Shown: one piece after another, positions 46,388 to 55,229 of the stretch | Numbering within the stretch: position 1 is the first letter of the stretch | Layout: each line of letters opens with the position of its first letter | NCBI GenBank assembly: GCA_039984955.1 | Contig: JBDWTN010000005.1 | Span: forward strand, 893,484-957,483 | Source: Marinobacter alexandrii | Lineage (GTDB): Bacteria > Bacteroidota > Bacteroidia > Cytophagales > Cyclobacteriaceae | Reading direction: 5' to 3' | Length of the DNA stretch: 64,000 nt | Notes under the pieces: model-generated | Told to the model about the DNA's origin: nothing | Database searches by the model: none | Seen by the model: the letters and a program-made list of their open reading frames with translations, nothing else | Made by a program: the position numbers and the translations under genes

Positions 46388-47281
46388 TTGAAAGAACTCT
46401 GGGAAAATATTGTTTCGTTTCTTACCCAACTAGGTGAGCTTTTCACTACCAACCTTTTCAATTTAGGAAAGAGTGAAATCAGTCTGGGAACCATCATCTA
46501 CTTCCTCCTTAGTTTCATAATCCTAACATTCGTTGCAAAAAGATTTAGAAACCTCCTGGTAAATAAAATATTGGTTAAAGCCAATATGGAAAAAGGTGCC
46601 AGAAACTCCATTGGACTGATAACCCGTGTGATGGTTATGTTTATTGGCGCAATTTTCATCATTCAAAGCGCAGGGATAGACATGAGTTCTTTGAGTCTAT
46701 TAGCTGGTGCTCTTGGTGTCGGTATTGGCTTTGGATTACAAAATATAACTGACAATTTCATATCTGGAATTATTATCTTATTTGAAAAACCAATTAAAGT
46801 AGGAGATAGAATTGTGGTTGGAGATATTGAAGGAGATGTGATCAATATCTCAGTTCGAGCGACAACCATTCTCACAAATGAAAATGTTTCTATCATCGTT
46901 CCTAACTCCGAATTTATTTCATCCCGTGTTATAAATTGGAGTCACAATGATCGCAATATACGCTTTGACATTCCTGTAGGGGTTAGCTACAAAGAAGACC
47001 CTGAAGATGTGAAAGAAGTACTCATGAAGGTAGCTGAGGAAAATGATCATGTATTAAAATTTCCTGAGCCCCATGTATTTTTCGACGAGTTTGGGGATAG
47101 CTCTCTAAACTTTACACTTGCAATCTGGACTTCAACCCATACAGATAAACCGAGGAGATTGAAGACTGAATTGTATTTCTCCATTTTTGAGAAGTTCAAA
47201 GAAAAGGGAATAGAAATTCCATTCCCTCAACGTGATATCTATATAAAATCTAACGTAGAACCTACGCCGCAGCAGAAGTAG
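46388..47281 (+). CDS. Small-conductance mechanosensitive channel (MscS family)
   Basis: 297 residues starting at a TTG, since no ATG lies upstream in frame before a stop. Three hydrophobic helices are followed by the pore helix LAGALGVGIGFGLQNITDNFISGIIILFEKP, which is diagnostic of MscS. The beta domain then shows KVGDRIVVGDIEGDVINISVRATTI and the C-terminal alpha-beta part follows. It opens when membrane tension rises. Its last 20 bp overlap the convergent desaturase gene. Confidence 0.93.
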   Translation: MKELWENIVSFLTQLGELFTTNLFNLGKSEISLGTIIYFLLSFIILTFVAKRFRNLLVNKILVKANMEKGARNSIGLITRVMVMFIGAIFIIQSAGIDMSSLSLLAGALGVGIGFGLQNITDNFISGIIILFEKPIKVGDRIVVGDIEGDVINISVRATTILTNENVSIIVPNSEFISSRVINWSHNDRNIRFDIPVGVSYKEDPEDVKEVLMKVAEENDHVLKFPEPHVFFDEFGDSSLNFTLAIWTSTHTDKPRRLKTELYFSIFEKFKEKGIEIPFPQRDIYIKSNVEPTPQQK

Positions 47282-48191
47282 AAGCTTCTTCGCCTTTCGC
47301 TACTTCTCCTCTTTGTATCTGTTTCACAGTAAGTGAACTATTATCAGGACTCCATCCTGGAGGGCCAAAGATGTACATCATAGCCTCTTTAAAGCTTTTT
47401 GCCTTTCTCACATCATGAATGATGTCTTCGAAAATATGTGTATTTAACTTAATAGGATTGTATGTATTTGGTGGGCTAAGTATTCCATACTTTGGCTCAA
47501 CCCCTTTGATAGTATTTTGCCACGTTCCAAAAATATGATCCCAAATCAGCAAAATACCTCCATGATTTTTATCCAGGTATTCAACATTACTAGAATGATG
47601 CACCGCATGCACATGCGGGTTATTAAATATTTTTCCTAAAAAACCTAAAGAACCTACGTGCTTCGTGTGTAAAAAATATTGGTATGTAGCATTTACAATC
47701 AATGCTGAACCGATCATGATAGGCTCAAAACCAATACATGCCATCCATAGCCAAAATATTGGTTTATAGAATGTGATAAACCATCCATTACGTATACTCA
47801 CTGCAAAGTTGTAATTCTTCGAAGAATGATGAGGAACATGAGCAGCCCATAAAACTCGTACTGTGTGGCTTAATCTGTGATGCCAGTAAAAATTAAAATC
47901 ATCTGCCACTATAGCTAAAATCCAAGCCCACCAGGCCCATCCAATAGTCGTGTAACCAAGGTATTGTTCCCTTATCGGTTCGAAAAATTCGAAAATGCCT
48001 TGAAATATAACCGCTACTGTAAAAGCTTTAGAGAAAAAGGAGATGAAAGCCGCTCCAAGTGCAATGCCAAACCCGGCAAGTGAATCTTTCAATTCGTAAT
48101 CCTTTTTGGCTAAAACATATTCCACTACCATAAAAAGTAGTAGTATCGGAAATATATAGATCATATTATCTCCTACATTAAACTCAGGCAT
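47262..48191 (-). CDS. Sterol desaturase/fatty-acid hydroxylase family protein
   Basis: 309 residues, four or more membrane helices. The di-iron histidine clusters are HHRLSH, HVPHHSS and HAVHHSS, which fit the HxxxH/HxxHH boxes of the fatty acid hydroxylase superfamily. The reaction would be O2-dependent hydroxylation or desaturation of a lipid. It converges on the mscS-like gene with a 20-bp overlap. Confidence 0.93.
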   Translation of the reverse strand: MPEFNVGDNMIYIFPILLLFMVVEYVLAKKDYELKDSLAGFGIALGAAFISFFSKAFTVAVIFQGIFEFFEPIREQYLGYTTIGWAWWAWILAIVADDFNFYWHHRLSHTVRVLWAAHVPHHSSKNYNFAVSIRNGWFITFYKPIFWLWMACIGFEPIMIGSALIVNATYQYFLHTKHVGSLGFLGKIFNNPHVHAVHHSSNVEYLDKNHGGILLIWDHIFGTWQNTIKGVEPKYGILSPPNTYNPIKLNTHIFEDIIHDVRKAKSFKEAMMYIFGPPGWSPDNSSLTVKQIQRGEVAKGEEASTSAAA

Positions 48192-48276
48192 AATTCTATT
48201 CTTAACTTATTTGGTTTTTGAAATGACAAGAATACGTCAAAATGAATTTTGACGTATGTTTAACTAGATTAATTCT

Positions 48277-49155
48277 TTATTGTTTTTTCTGCTTTCCGAA
48301 TTGATAGGTAAGGCCTACACCAAGTACACTCTTAAATTGCACTCTTGCTTTCGTTTCTCCGTCATCTCCAGCAATTAAAATATCCTCATCATAGATCAAC
48401 TGAGTAAATACATTAGTTGACAATACTTTGGTTAACTGAAGAACCAATGCATTTTGCCAGTTCACATCAATCTCCCCTACATTCTCTGTATATCCGGTAA
48501 ATAGTTCGAGCTTACTTTCAAAAATATCGTTCTTGTATTTAGCTCTAAAGAAGGAACCGAACTCTGCTCGTGAGTTCTTGCCAGGGTCTACACCATATGC
48601 ACCTTGATCGGCTAATTCTTGATTATTTACGAAAGTGAATTTTCCTGTAAGGGGCTTATAAGAAAAACTTAATTTTTCACTTGGGTCGTATGAAATACCA
48701 AGTCCGACCGTCAGGTACCCTGGTGCCATAAAATCCGAAATGAAAGTACCCTCTTCATCAAGTCCTTCATAAAATTGAGTCCTGAAATCCATTATTGTAC
48801 TATAGAACCATTTCCCATTATCTTTATTTATCTTATAACTATACTTAGTCACAATGTTTATTAGGTCATCAGATTTAGTAAAGCTTGCTTCTCCCTGTTT
48901 TACCAAGCCATAGGCGAGATCCATGGAGTTTTCCCATTTCCCTCTTCCTTTTACGCGGTTAGCGAAAATGCCAAAGTTTGAATTTATGGATACAGAATTT
49001 TGTCCCCCGGCAGCCCAATTGGTTAGGGAAACTTGCGAGAAAGTAAGTGCTCCTACCCCACCTATTCGCCAATAAGTAGTATCAGCATTGTTCGTATTTT
49101 GAGCTAATAAAAATGTTGAAAAAAGGGTGATTAGAATCGAAAGTTTAAGTCTCAT
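48277..49155 (-). CDS. DUF3078 outer-membrane-type protein
   Basis: 292 residues from the ATG at 49155, just after the acyl-CoA ligase stop; a TTG overlapping that stop is also possible. Signal peptide MRLKLSILITLFSTFLLA. The DUF3078 opening is present (DTTYWRIGGVGALTFSQVSLTNWAAGGQNSVSINSNFGIFAN) and beta strands follow to LGVGLTYQFGKQKKQ. The family is Bacteroidota-specific and probably forms an outer-membrane barrel of unknown function. It is co-transcribed with the ligase. Confidence 0.9.
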   Translation of the reverse strand: MRLKLSILITLFSTFLLAQNTNNADTTYWRIGGVGALTFSQVSLTNWAAGGQNSVSINSNFGIFANRVKGRGKWENSMDLAYGLVKQGEASFTKSDDLINIVTKYSYKINKDNGKWFYSTIMDFRTQFYEGLDEEGTFISDFMAPGYLTVGLGISYDPSEKLSFSYKPLTGKFTFVNNQELADQGAYGVDPGKNSRAEFGSFFRAKYKNDIFESKLELFTGYTENVGEIDVNWQNALVLQLTKVLSTNVFTQLIYDEDILIAGDDGETKARVQFKSVLGVGLTYQFGKQKKQ

Positions 49156-49157
49156 TG

Positions 49158-50846
49158 TCAATCGTAAGTGTTAGTTTTTAAATCGTTTTCTTTAAGAATT
49201 CTCCTTAGAATTTTGCCCACATTAGACTTGGGTAGTTCATCAATAAATGATACATATTTAGGGCGTTTATATCCTGTTAGGTGCTCTTTGCAATGCTCAA
49301 TAACTTCTTCTTCGGTAAGGCTGGCATCTGCTTTTACAATATAAACCTTAACTGCCTCAGTAGACTTTTTATCGGGAACGCCAATAACACCAACCTCCAG
49401 CACTTTGTCATGCAGTGCAATACAATCTTCAATCTCGTTAGGATAGACATTAAATCCGGAAACCAGAATCATTTCCTTTTTCCTATCCACTATTTTAAAA
49501 AATCCCTTCTCATCTAGTACAGCAATGTCGCCTGTCTTAAACCAATCCTTATGAAAGCAGTTTTTTGTTTCTTCGGGTCTATTCCAATACCCTTGAAAGA
49601 CCTGAGGTCCTCTAGCACAAAGTTCGCCACGCTCCCCTGTCTTCACCTCATTACCATCATCATCAATGATAATCACCTCCGTACTAGGAATCGGCATACC
49701 TATATAACCTGTTTCTGCATCTCTCCTCAGAGGATTAGCTGTAAGTACTGGTGATGTCTCTGTAAGGCCATAGCCCTCGGACACTGGAGTACCCGTTACA
49801 TCAAACCACTTATCTGCCACAAATTTTTGAAGAGCCATTCCTCCCGCAAAAGAAAATTTGACTTTGGAAAAATCAAGATTTTTAAAGCTTGGTTGATTCA
49901 ACAGTCCATTGAACAACGTATTAACTCCTGTGAGTATGGTCCATTTATGCCTTCCCAGATCTTTAAGGAATGCTTTCATATCCCTCGGGTTTGTAACCAA
50001 AACATTTCTGGCTCCAATCCGAACAGTCATCAAAGCATTACAGGTTAGTGCAAAAATATGATACATTGGAAGTGCCGTGATAAAAATCTCCTTTCTCTCC
50101 ACGAGCCCCCCATGTAGCATCCATTCACAAACTTGTTCAATATTGGCAATCACATTCCTATGCGTAAGCATGGCTCCTTTAGACACTCCAGTGGTACCCC
50201 CAGTGTACTGAAGAAAAGCTAGTTTAGAGCCTTCAATATCCACTTTGGAAACGGGCTTTTCAGCCCCTGCTTTCAATACATCTTTAAAAGATATGGCAGC
50301 TGGAAGGCTAAAAGGAGGAACCATTTTCTTTATATTCTTGACAACAAAGTTGACTATGCTCCCTTTTAGTCCACCAATCATGTCTCCTATCTTGGTTAAG
50401 ATAACAGTCTCAATTTGTGTCTCTTTGATAATCTCTTCCAGATTACACGCAAAGTTTTCGACGATCACAATTGCTTTTACTCCTGAATCATTGAATTGAT
50501 GAAGCATCTCACTAGGTGTATAAAGTGGATTCGTATTCACCACTACCATTCCCGCCTTTAAAGCACCATACAGTGCCACTGGGTATTGAAGTAAGTTAGG
50601 CATCTGGATTGCGATACGATCTCCCTGCTTCAGGTTCGTATGATTTTGCAGATAAGAAGCAAATTGATCTATAGATTGACCTAGTTCAGAAAAGGTAATC
50701 TCCTTCCCCATATTTTCAAAAGCTACCAAATCTTGATATTCACTGATCTTCTCGTTCACCATTTCCGGTATTGATTGGTAACTATCAGGGTTTATCTCAG
50801 TGCGTACGCCTTCTGGGTAGCTATCGTGCCAAGGTTGTTTATCCAT
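49158..50846 (-). CDS. fadD: Long-chain fatty-acid-CoA ligase
   Basis: 562 residues, normal length. The AMP-binding motif is FLQYTGGTTGVSKGAMLTH, followed by ALPMYHIFAL, SEGYGLTETSP, FKTGDIAVLDEKGFFKIVDRKKEMILVSGFNVYPNEIE and the Lys in PKSNVGKILRRIL. It activates long fatty acids with ATP and CoA. The start at 50846 gives MDKQPWHDSYPEGVRTEINPD. DUF3078 follows immediately. Confidence 0.95.
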   Translation of the reverse strand: MDKQPWHDSYPEGVRTEINPDSYQSIPEMVNEKISEYQDLVAFENMGKEITFSELGQSIDQFASYLQNHTNLKQGDRIAIQMPNLLQYPVALYGALKAGMVVVNTNPLYTPSEMLHQFNDSGVKAIVIVENFACNLEEIIKETQIETVILTKIGDMIGGLKGSIVNFVVKNIKKMVPPFSLPAAISFKDVLKAGAEKPVSKVDIEGSKLAFLQYTGGTTGVSKGAMLTHRNVIANIEQVCEWMLHGGLVERKEIFITALPMYHIFALTCNALMTVRIGARNVLVTNPRDMKAFLKDLGRHKWTILTGVNTLFNGLLNQPSFKNLDFSKVKFSFAGGMALQKFVADKWFDVTGTPVSEGYGLTETSPVLTANPLRRDAETGYIGMPIPSTEVIIIDDDGNEVKTGERGELCARGPQVFQGYWNRPEETKNCFHKDWFKTGDIAVLDEKGFFKIVDRKKEMILVSGFNVYPNEIEDCIALHDKVLEVGVIGVPDKKSTEAVKVYIVKADASLTEEEVIEHCKEHLTGYKRPKYVSFIDELPKSNVGKILRRILKENDLKTNTYD

Positions 50847-50922
50847 GTTTAGTGGCTCAGTTATTTTTCTTAAATAGCTGATAAAGATAAGGTAAGCGAA
50901 TTACTGGAAAAGGATTAAAAAT

Positions 50923-50959
50923 GAAAAAAGGTCTTGGCACCCCTACCAAGACCTAAATA
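50923..50959 (-). terminator. Rho-independent terminator of the tRNA-like RNA
   Basis: AGGTCTTGG pairs perfectly with CCAAGACCT around an 8-nt loop. On the minus strand it is followed by TTTTTTCATTTTT. It lies 28 bases past the 3' end of the tRNA-like RNA and before fadD, so it should end that RNA. Confidence 0.85.
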
Positions 50960-50986
50960 AACAACATTAACCCAAAATTTATCGAG

Positions 50987-51135
50987 CTGTAGAGGGAGGA
51001 TTCGAACCTCCACGGAGCAGTTAGTCCCGAACGTTCTCTCTCGATTCTACAAATCGCGAGAGAACAAACCGGGATTTATCCCTTATCTCCACCCCCGAGA
51101 GAGGAGGGCATGTCTGCCAGTTTCACCACTCTACA
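50987..51135 (-). ncRNA. Unusual tRNA-like RNA (class II body, about 80-nt variable arm)
   Basis: Reading minus: acceptor TGTAGAG pairs with CTCTACA over 7 bp; U8 and G9 follow; the D arm AAACTGGCAGAC with the conserved GG is of tRNA-Leu type. The anticodon arm is CCCTC, loop CTCTCTC, GGGGG. The T arm is GGAGG, TTCGAAT, CCTCC, then the acceptor 3' strand and a G discriminator. All four canonical arms are thus present, but the RNA is 149 nt because the variable region is about 80 nt, itself folded (GGAG/CTCC, TCCCG/CGGGA, GTTCTCTC/GAGAGAAC). The loop would read CTC as anticodon (Glu), which does not fit the Leu-type body, and position 37 is U rather than a purine. No CCA is encoded. I do not know its function. 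Confidence 0.55.
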
Positions 51136-51150
51136 GTATGATTATGAGAT

Positions 51151-51158
51151 CAAATTTA
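51151..51158 (-). promoter_or_regulatory. -7 box TAAATTTG of the tRNA-like RNA
   Basis: On the minus strand TAAATTTG matches the TAnnTTTG consensus exactly. It ends 15 bases before the 5' end of the tRNA-like body, so initiation near 51144 would begin just upstream of the acceptor stem. No convincing -33 TTG was found at normal distance. Confidence 0.55.
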
Positions 51159-51267
51159 GTAGAATAGTCATTTTATTAAAAATAATTCAATATTTTCGTT
51201 AAATATTTACACCTAAATAAATTTCAAACGTTTTAAATTGAAAAATTCGTAATTCAACCCTTTCGAT

Positions 51268-51729
51268 ATGAGTAAAAATTATGATATTGATAACGTCGAT
51301 TTGAAAATCCTCAACATTCTATCAGAAGATGCTAAAATGCCTTACACTGAAGTCGCTAAAAAAGTATTCGTATCTGGCGGTACTGTGCATGTGAGAATGA
51401 AAAAACTAGAGGAAATGGGGATCGTTAAAGGTACAACCCTAAAAATCGACTATGGAAAGCTAGGGTATGACATCACATGCTTTTTAGGGATTTACCTGGA
51501 GAAAAGTTCACTTTATGATAGAGTGGTGAGTGAGTTAAAAGAGATCTCGGAAATTGCAACTATTAGGTACACTACTGGTAACTATAACATCTTCTGCAAG
51601 ATTTATTGTAAAGACACGCAACATCTAAAGGATGTTCTTCATGATAAAATTCAAAAAGTAGATGGAATAGAAAGCACCGAAACCTTTATTTCATTGGAGG
51701 AAAGTGTGAATAAACACCTCACTTTTTAA
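51268..51729 (+). CDS. Lrp/AsnC-family regulator
   Basis: 153 residues. The HTH is DNVDLKILNILSEDAKMPYTEVAKKVFVSGGTVHVRMKKLEEMGIVKGTTLKIDY and the RAM/ACT-like ligand domain follows with ITCFLGIYLEK and EIATIRYTTGNYNIFCKIYCKDTQHL. Such proteins respond to amino acids. It is divergent from the tRNA-like RNA and precedes the suf operon by 100 bp on the same strand. Confidence 0.94.
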   Translation: MSKNYDIDNVDLKILNILSEDAKMPYTEVAKKVFVSGGTVHVRMKKLEEMGIVKGTTLKIDYGKLGYDITCFLGIYLEKSSLYDRVVSELKEISEIATIRYTTGNYNIFCKIYCKDTQHLKDVLHDKIQKVDGIESTETFISLEESVNKHLTF

Positions 51730-51798
51730 AAAATTAAGCTTGCTATGAACCTTCTTTCAAGATCCTTGTTCTTATTTAGAATTGCTATAAATAAGATA

Positions 51799-51806
51799 TA
51801 CCTTTG
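51799..51806 (+). promoter_or_regulatory. -7 box TACCTTTG of the suf operon
   Basis: TACCTTTG matches TAnnTTTG exactly and lies 24 bp before the sufB ATG at 51830, giving a leader of about 15 nt. Confidence 0.6.
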
Positions 51807-51829
51807 CATTCTTGAAACGAAGGAAATAG

Positions 51830-53275
51830 ATGAGTACTGACGATCAAATTTTAGAAGAATTTACCTCCAAAGAATACGAACACGGGTGGTCCGTAGATTT
51901 TGAAGCTGATGAAGCCCCTTTAGGAATCAATGAAGATATTGTTCGTTTCATTTCTGCAAAGAAAGAAGAACCTCAATGGCTTCTGGACTGGAGACTAAAG
52001 GCATTTGATCAGTGGAAGAAAATGACTGAGCCTAAATGGGCAAACATTAACTATCCCGGAGTTGACTATCAAGCCATCAGGTATTATTCCGCTCCTAAAC
52101 AAGATAAAAAACCCAAAAGCCTTGAAGAGGTAGATCCAGAACTTCTAAAGACTTTCGAACGTCTCGGTATTTCACTCACTGAGCAAAAAAGGCTTACGGG
52201 TGTCGCTGTAGATGCCGTAATTGACTCAGTGTCAGTAGCTACTACTTTTAAGGATAAACTATCAGAACTCGGCGTAATATTCTGTTCATTCAGTGAAGCA
52301 GTACACGAACACCCGGAATTGATAAAAAAATATTTGGGTTCTGTTGTCCCAGCCAACGATAATTATTTTGCTGCTTTAAATTCTGCCGTATTCTCTGACG
52401 GTTCCTTCTGTTACATACCCAAAGGCGTAAGGTGTCCAATGGAGCTTTCAACCTATTTCCGCATCAATGCGGCAAATACAGGACAATTTGAAAGAACACT
52501 TATTGTAGCAGACGATGAAAGTTATGTAAGCTACCTAGAAGGATGTACTGCCCCACAAAGGGATGAAAACCAACTGCATGCTGCTGTTGTAGAAATCTAT
52601 GCAGCCAAAAATGCCGAAGTAAAATATTCAACGGTACAGAACTGGTACCCAGGAGACAAAAACGGAAAAGGCGGTATTTACAATTTCGTAACCAAAAGAG
52701 GGATTTGTGCAGGTGATCATGCTAAGATCTCATGGACACAGGTAGAGACTGGATCTGCAATCACCTGGAAATATCCATCTTGTATCTTAAAAGGAGATAA
52801 TTCGGTAGGTGAATTCTATTCAGTAGCTGTAACCAATAATTATCAACAAGCCGATACGGGTACCAAAATGGTTCATATTGGTAAGAATACTAGGTCCAGA
52901 ATAGTTTCTAAAGGAATATCTGCTGGTAAATCTCAGAATAGCTATCGTGGGCAAGTAGAAATAATGAAGCGCGCTGAGAATGCAAGAAACTTCTCACAAT
53001 GCGATTCATTGTTGATGGGTGATCAGTGTGGTGCTCATACATTCCCATACATAGACCTTAAGAATAAAACAGCACAGGTAGAGCATGAAGCTACCACCTC
53101 CAAGATTGGAGAAGATCAAATCTTCTATTGCCAACAACGAGGGATCGACGAAGAAACTGCTGTAGCACTCATTGTAAATGGGTTTGCGAAAGAAGTAATG
53201 AACAAACTCCCAATGGAGTTTGCTGTGGAAGCTCAAAAATTGTTGGCGCTCACCCTGGAAGGAAGCGTCGGATAA
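51830..53275 (+). CDS. sufB: Fe-S cluster assembly protein SufB
   Basis: 481 residues. SufB hallmarks: [85 protein letters not shown] and GAHTFPYI near the end, with the terminal [30 protein letters not shown]. It is the scaffold on which Fe-S clusters form with SufC and SufD. First gene of a six-gene suf operon. Confidence 0.98.
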   Translation: MSTDDQILEEFTSKEYEHGWSVDFEADEAPLGINEDIVRFISAKKEEPQWLLDWRLKAFDQWKKMTEPKWANINYPGVDYQAIRYYSAPKQDKKPKSLEEVDPELLKTFERLGISLTEQKRLTGVAVDAVIDSVSVATTFKDKLSELGVIFCSFSEAVHEHPELIKKYLGSVVPANDNYFAALNSAVFSDGSFCYIPKGVRCPMELSTYFRINAANTGQFERTLIVADDESYVSYLEGCTAPQRDENQLHAAVVEIYAAKNAEVKYSTVQNWYPGDKNGKGGIYNFVTKRGICAGDHAKISWTQVETGSAITWKYPSCILKGDNSVGEFYSVAVTNNYQQADTGTKMVHIGKNTRSRIVSKGISAGKSQNSYRGQVEIMKRAENARNFSQCDSLLMGDQCGAHTFPYIDLKNKTAQVEHEATTSKIGEDQIFYCQQRGIDEETAVALIVNGFAKEVMNKLPMEFAVEAQKLLALTLEGSVG

Positions 53276-53292
53276 GTCAACTCAACATACGT

Positions 53293-54048
53293 ATGATAAG
53301 TATCAAAAACTTACAAGCCTCTATTGAGGACAAGGAAATACTCAAAGGCATTGATCTGGAAGTAAAAGCAGGCGAAGTACATGCTATCATGGGACCAAAT
53401 GGTTCAGGTAAAAGTACATTAGCATCTGTTCTGGCAGGAAGAGAAGACTATGATGTTACTGGAGGATCAGTGACTTTCGAAGGAAATGACCTACTAGAAT
53501 TGAGCCCAGAAGAAAGAGCTCAAAAAGGAATATTCCTGGCCTTTCAATACCCTGTTGAAATACCAGGAGTGTCCACAACAAACTTTTTGAAAACTGCTCT
53601 CAATCAAGTGAGAGAAGCTAGAGGAGAAAAAGCACTTGACGCAGTTCATTTCCTTAAGCGCATGAAGGAAAAAATGAAGCTAGTCGATATCGACCAAGCC
53701 CTGCTGAGCAGATCATTGAACGAAGGATTCTCCGGTGGTGAAAAGAAAAGGAATGAAATTTTTCAAATGGCTATGTTAGAGCCTAAGCTTTCGATCCTTG
53801 ATGAGACAGACTCAGGACTGGATATCGATGCATTGAAGATTGTTGCAGATGGAGTAAACAAATTAAAGACAGAAAACACCGCTTCAATAGTGGTAACACA
53901 CTATCAAAGACTTCTCGATTACATCGTCCCTGATTATGTACATGTCCTTTACAAAGGAAGAATAGTGAAATCCGGAGATAAGAGCTTAGCATTAGAGTTA
54001 GAAGAAAAAGGATACGATTGGATTAAGGAAGAAGTAGCTGCAGTATGA
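53293..54048 (+). CDS. sufC: Fe-S assembly ATPase SufC
   Basis: 251 residues from the ATG at 53293, 17 bp after sufB; an in-frame extension upstream overlaps sufB and is rejected. Walker A GPNGSGKST, signature FSGGEKKRNEI, Walker B ILDETDSGLDIDAL; the SGGEKKRNE and DETDSGLD forms are diagnostic of SufC. Its stop overlaps the sufD start by four bases. It is the ATPase of the SufBCD scaffold. Confidence 0.97.
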   Translation: MISIKNLQASIEDKEILKGIDLEVKAGEVHAIMGPNGSGKSTLASVLAGREDYDVTGGSVTFEGNDLLELSPEERAQKGIFLAFQYPVEIPGVSTTNFLKTALNQVREARGEKALDAVHFLKRMKEKMKLVDIDQALLSRSLNEGFSGGEKKRNEIFQMAMLEPKLSILDETDSGLDIDALKIVADGVNKLKTENTASIVVTHYQRLLDYIVPDYVHVLYKGRIVKSGDKSLALELEEKGYDWIKEEVAAV

Positions 54049-55229
54049 TTATGGAAACTTCTACAATATTAGATAGTCTTACTACTTCCTTTCAAGGCAA
54101 TCAAGTTCAAGAAGATGCCCTAAAGATGTTGAATGAAATAGGGCTTCCGCACAAGAAGTCTGAAGCCTATAAATTCACACCTGTCACTTCTTTGCTTGAA
54201 AAGAACATTGATTTCAGCTTAGAAGGGAAAAGCATATTTGATTCCGAGAAGCTTTACAAGGAAGATGGAAGTCACCTTGTTTTTATCAACGGTGAACTAT
54301 CGATTGAGCAGTCTACTATTTCAAATGATGTAACCTATGAGGTCGCGGAAGTTTCTAAAGGAAAGCATGACCCTTTAAGTTTATTGAATACGGCTTATGC
54401 AAAGCAGGAAGTAAGAATCTTGTCAAATCAAGAAGCTTCTGTATTCATTTATCATTTTAACTCTAATGGGATTTCCAATCCACGCATTAAAGTCAATGTA
54501 CAGGATGGTCATACATTCAGAGTCATCGAAAAATTGATCACTCCTACAGACTCAAAAACCTTCACCAATTCCTATATTGAATTTGAGGTTGGAAAAAATG
54601 CTTTTGGATATCACACAAAAGTTCAAAACTACAATACCGAAACATTTAGTCACGAGACGGTAATAGCCAACGTGTCTAGAGATTCGCACTTCTACAACAA
54701 CACATTTTCCTTTGAAGGAGCCATGGTTAGAAATAACCTGACAATCAATCTAGACGCTGAAAACTGTGAAGGTCATATGTATGGCTTATTTCTGCTCGAT
54801 AAAAAATCTCATGTAGACAACAACACATCTGTTGACCACATGAAACCCAACTCGTATAGCAATGAGCTTTACAAAGGAATTCTGGATGAAAAATCAACGG
54901 GAGTTTTTAATGGGAAAATTTATGTGCGACAAGATGCACAGAAAACAAACGCATTTCAGTCCAACAACAACATTTTACTTTCTGAAGACGCGACGCTTCA
55001 TACCAAGCCTCAATTAGAAATTTGGGCAGATGATGTGAAATGCTCGCATGGATGTACTTCTGGTCAATTGGATGAGGATGCTATTTTCTATTTAAGAGCT
55101 AGAGGAATTAATGAAAAAAGCGCGAAAGCGATGATTCTCAATGCTTTTGCACGAGAGACTATGGAGCATGTAAAAGTGGAGTCTGTTATTTCGGAAGTTC
55201 AACAATTGATCGATAAAAAATTAAGCTAA
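54045..55229 (+). CDS. sufD: Fe-S cluster assembly protein SufD
   Basis: 394 residues. It aligns with SufB in the C-terminal half: EGHMYGLFLLDKKSHVDNNTSVDHMKPNSYSNELYKGILDEKSTGVFNGKIYVRQDAQKTNAFQSNNNILLSEDA and CSHGCTSGQLDEDAIFYLRARGI. The N-terminal half has the longer SufD-type lead (LPHKKSEAYKFTPVTSL). Partner of SufB and SufC. Translation couples to sufC (4-bp overlap) and sufS (TAATG). Confidence 0.97.
   Translation: MIMETSTILDSLTTSFQGNQVQEDALKMLNEIGLPHKKSEAYKFTPVTSLLEKNIDFSLEGKSIFDSEKLYKEDGSHLVFINGELSIEQSTISNDVTYEVAEVSKGKHDPLSLLNTAYAKQEVRILSNQEASVFIYHFNSNGISNPRIKVNVQDGHTFRVIEKLITPTDSKTFTNSYIEFEVGKNAFGYHTKVQNYNTETFSHETVIANVSRDSHFYNNTFSFEGAMVRNNLTINLDAENCEGHMYGLFLLDKKSHVDNNTSVDHMKPNSYSNELYKGILDEKSTGVFNGKIYVRQDAQKTNAFQSNNNILLSEDATLHTKPQLEIWADDVKCSHGCTSGQLDEDAIFYLRARGINEKSAKAMILNAFARETMEHVKVESVISEVQQLIDKKLS

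Noticed and set aside
51016..51091. Group I intron in a tRNA gene
   Set aside because: The extra sequence lies in the variable region, not in the anticodon loop, and is far too short for a group I intron.
50987..51135. Ordinary tRNA-Glu(CTC) gene
   Set aside because: The D arm and long variable region belong to class II tRNAs, position 37 is U, and the size is 149 nt; a plain tRNA-Glu call would be misleading.
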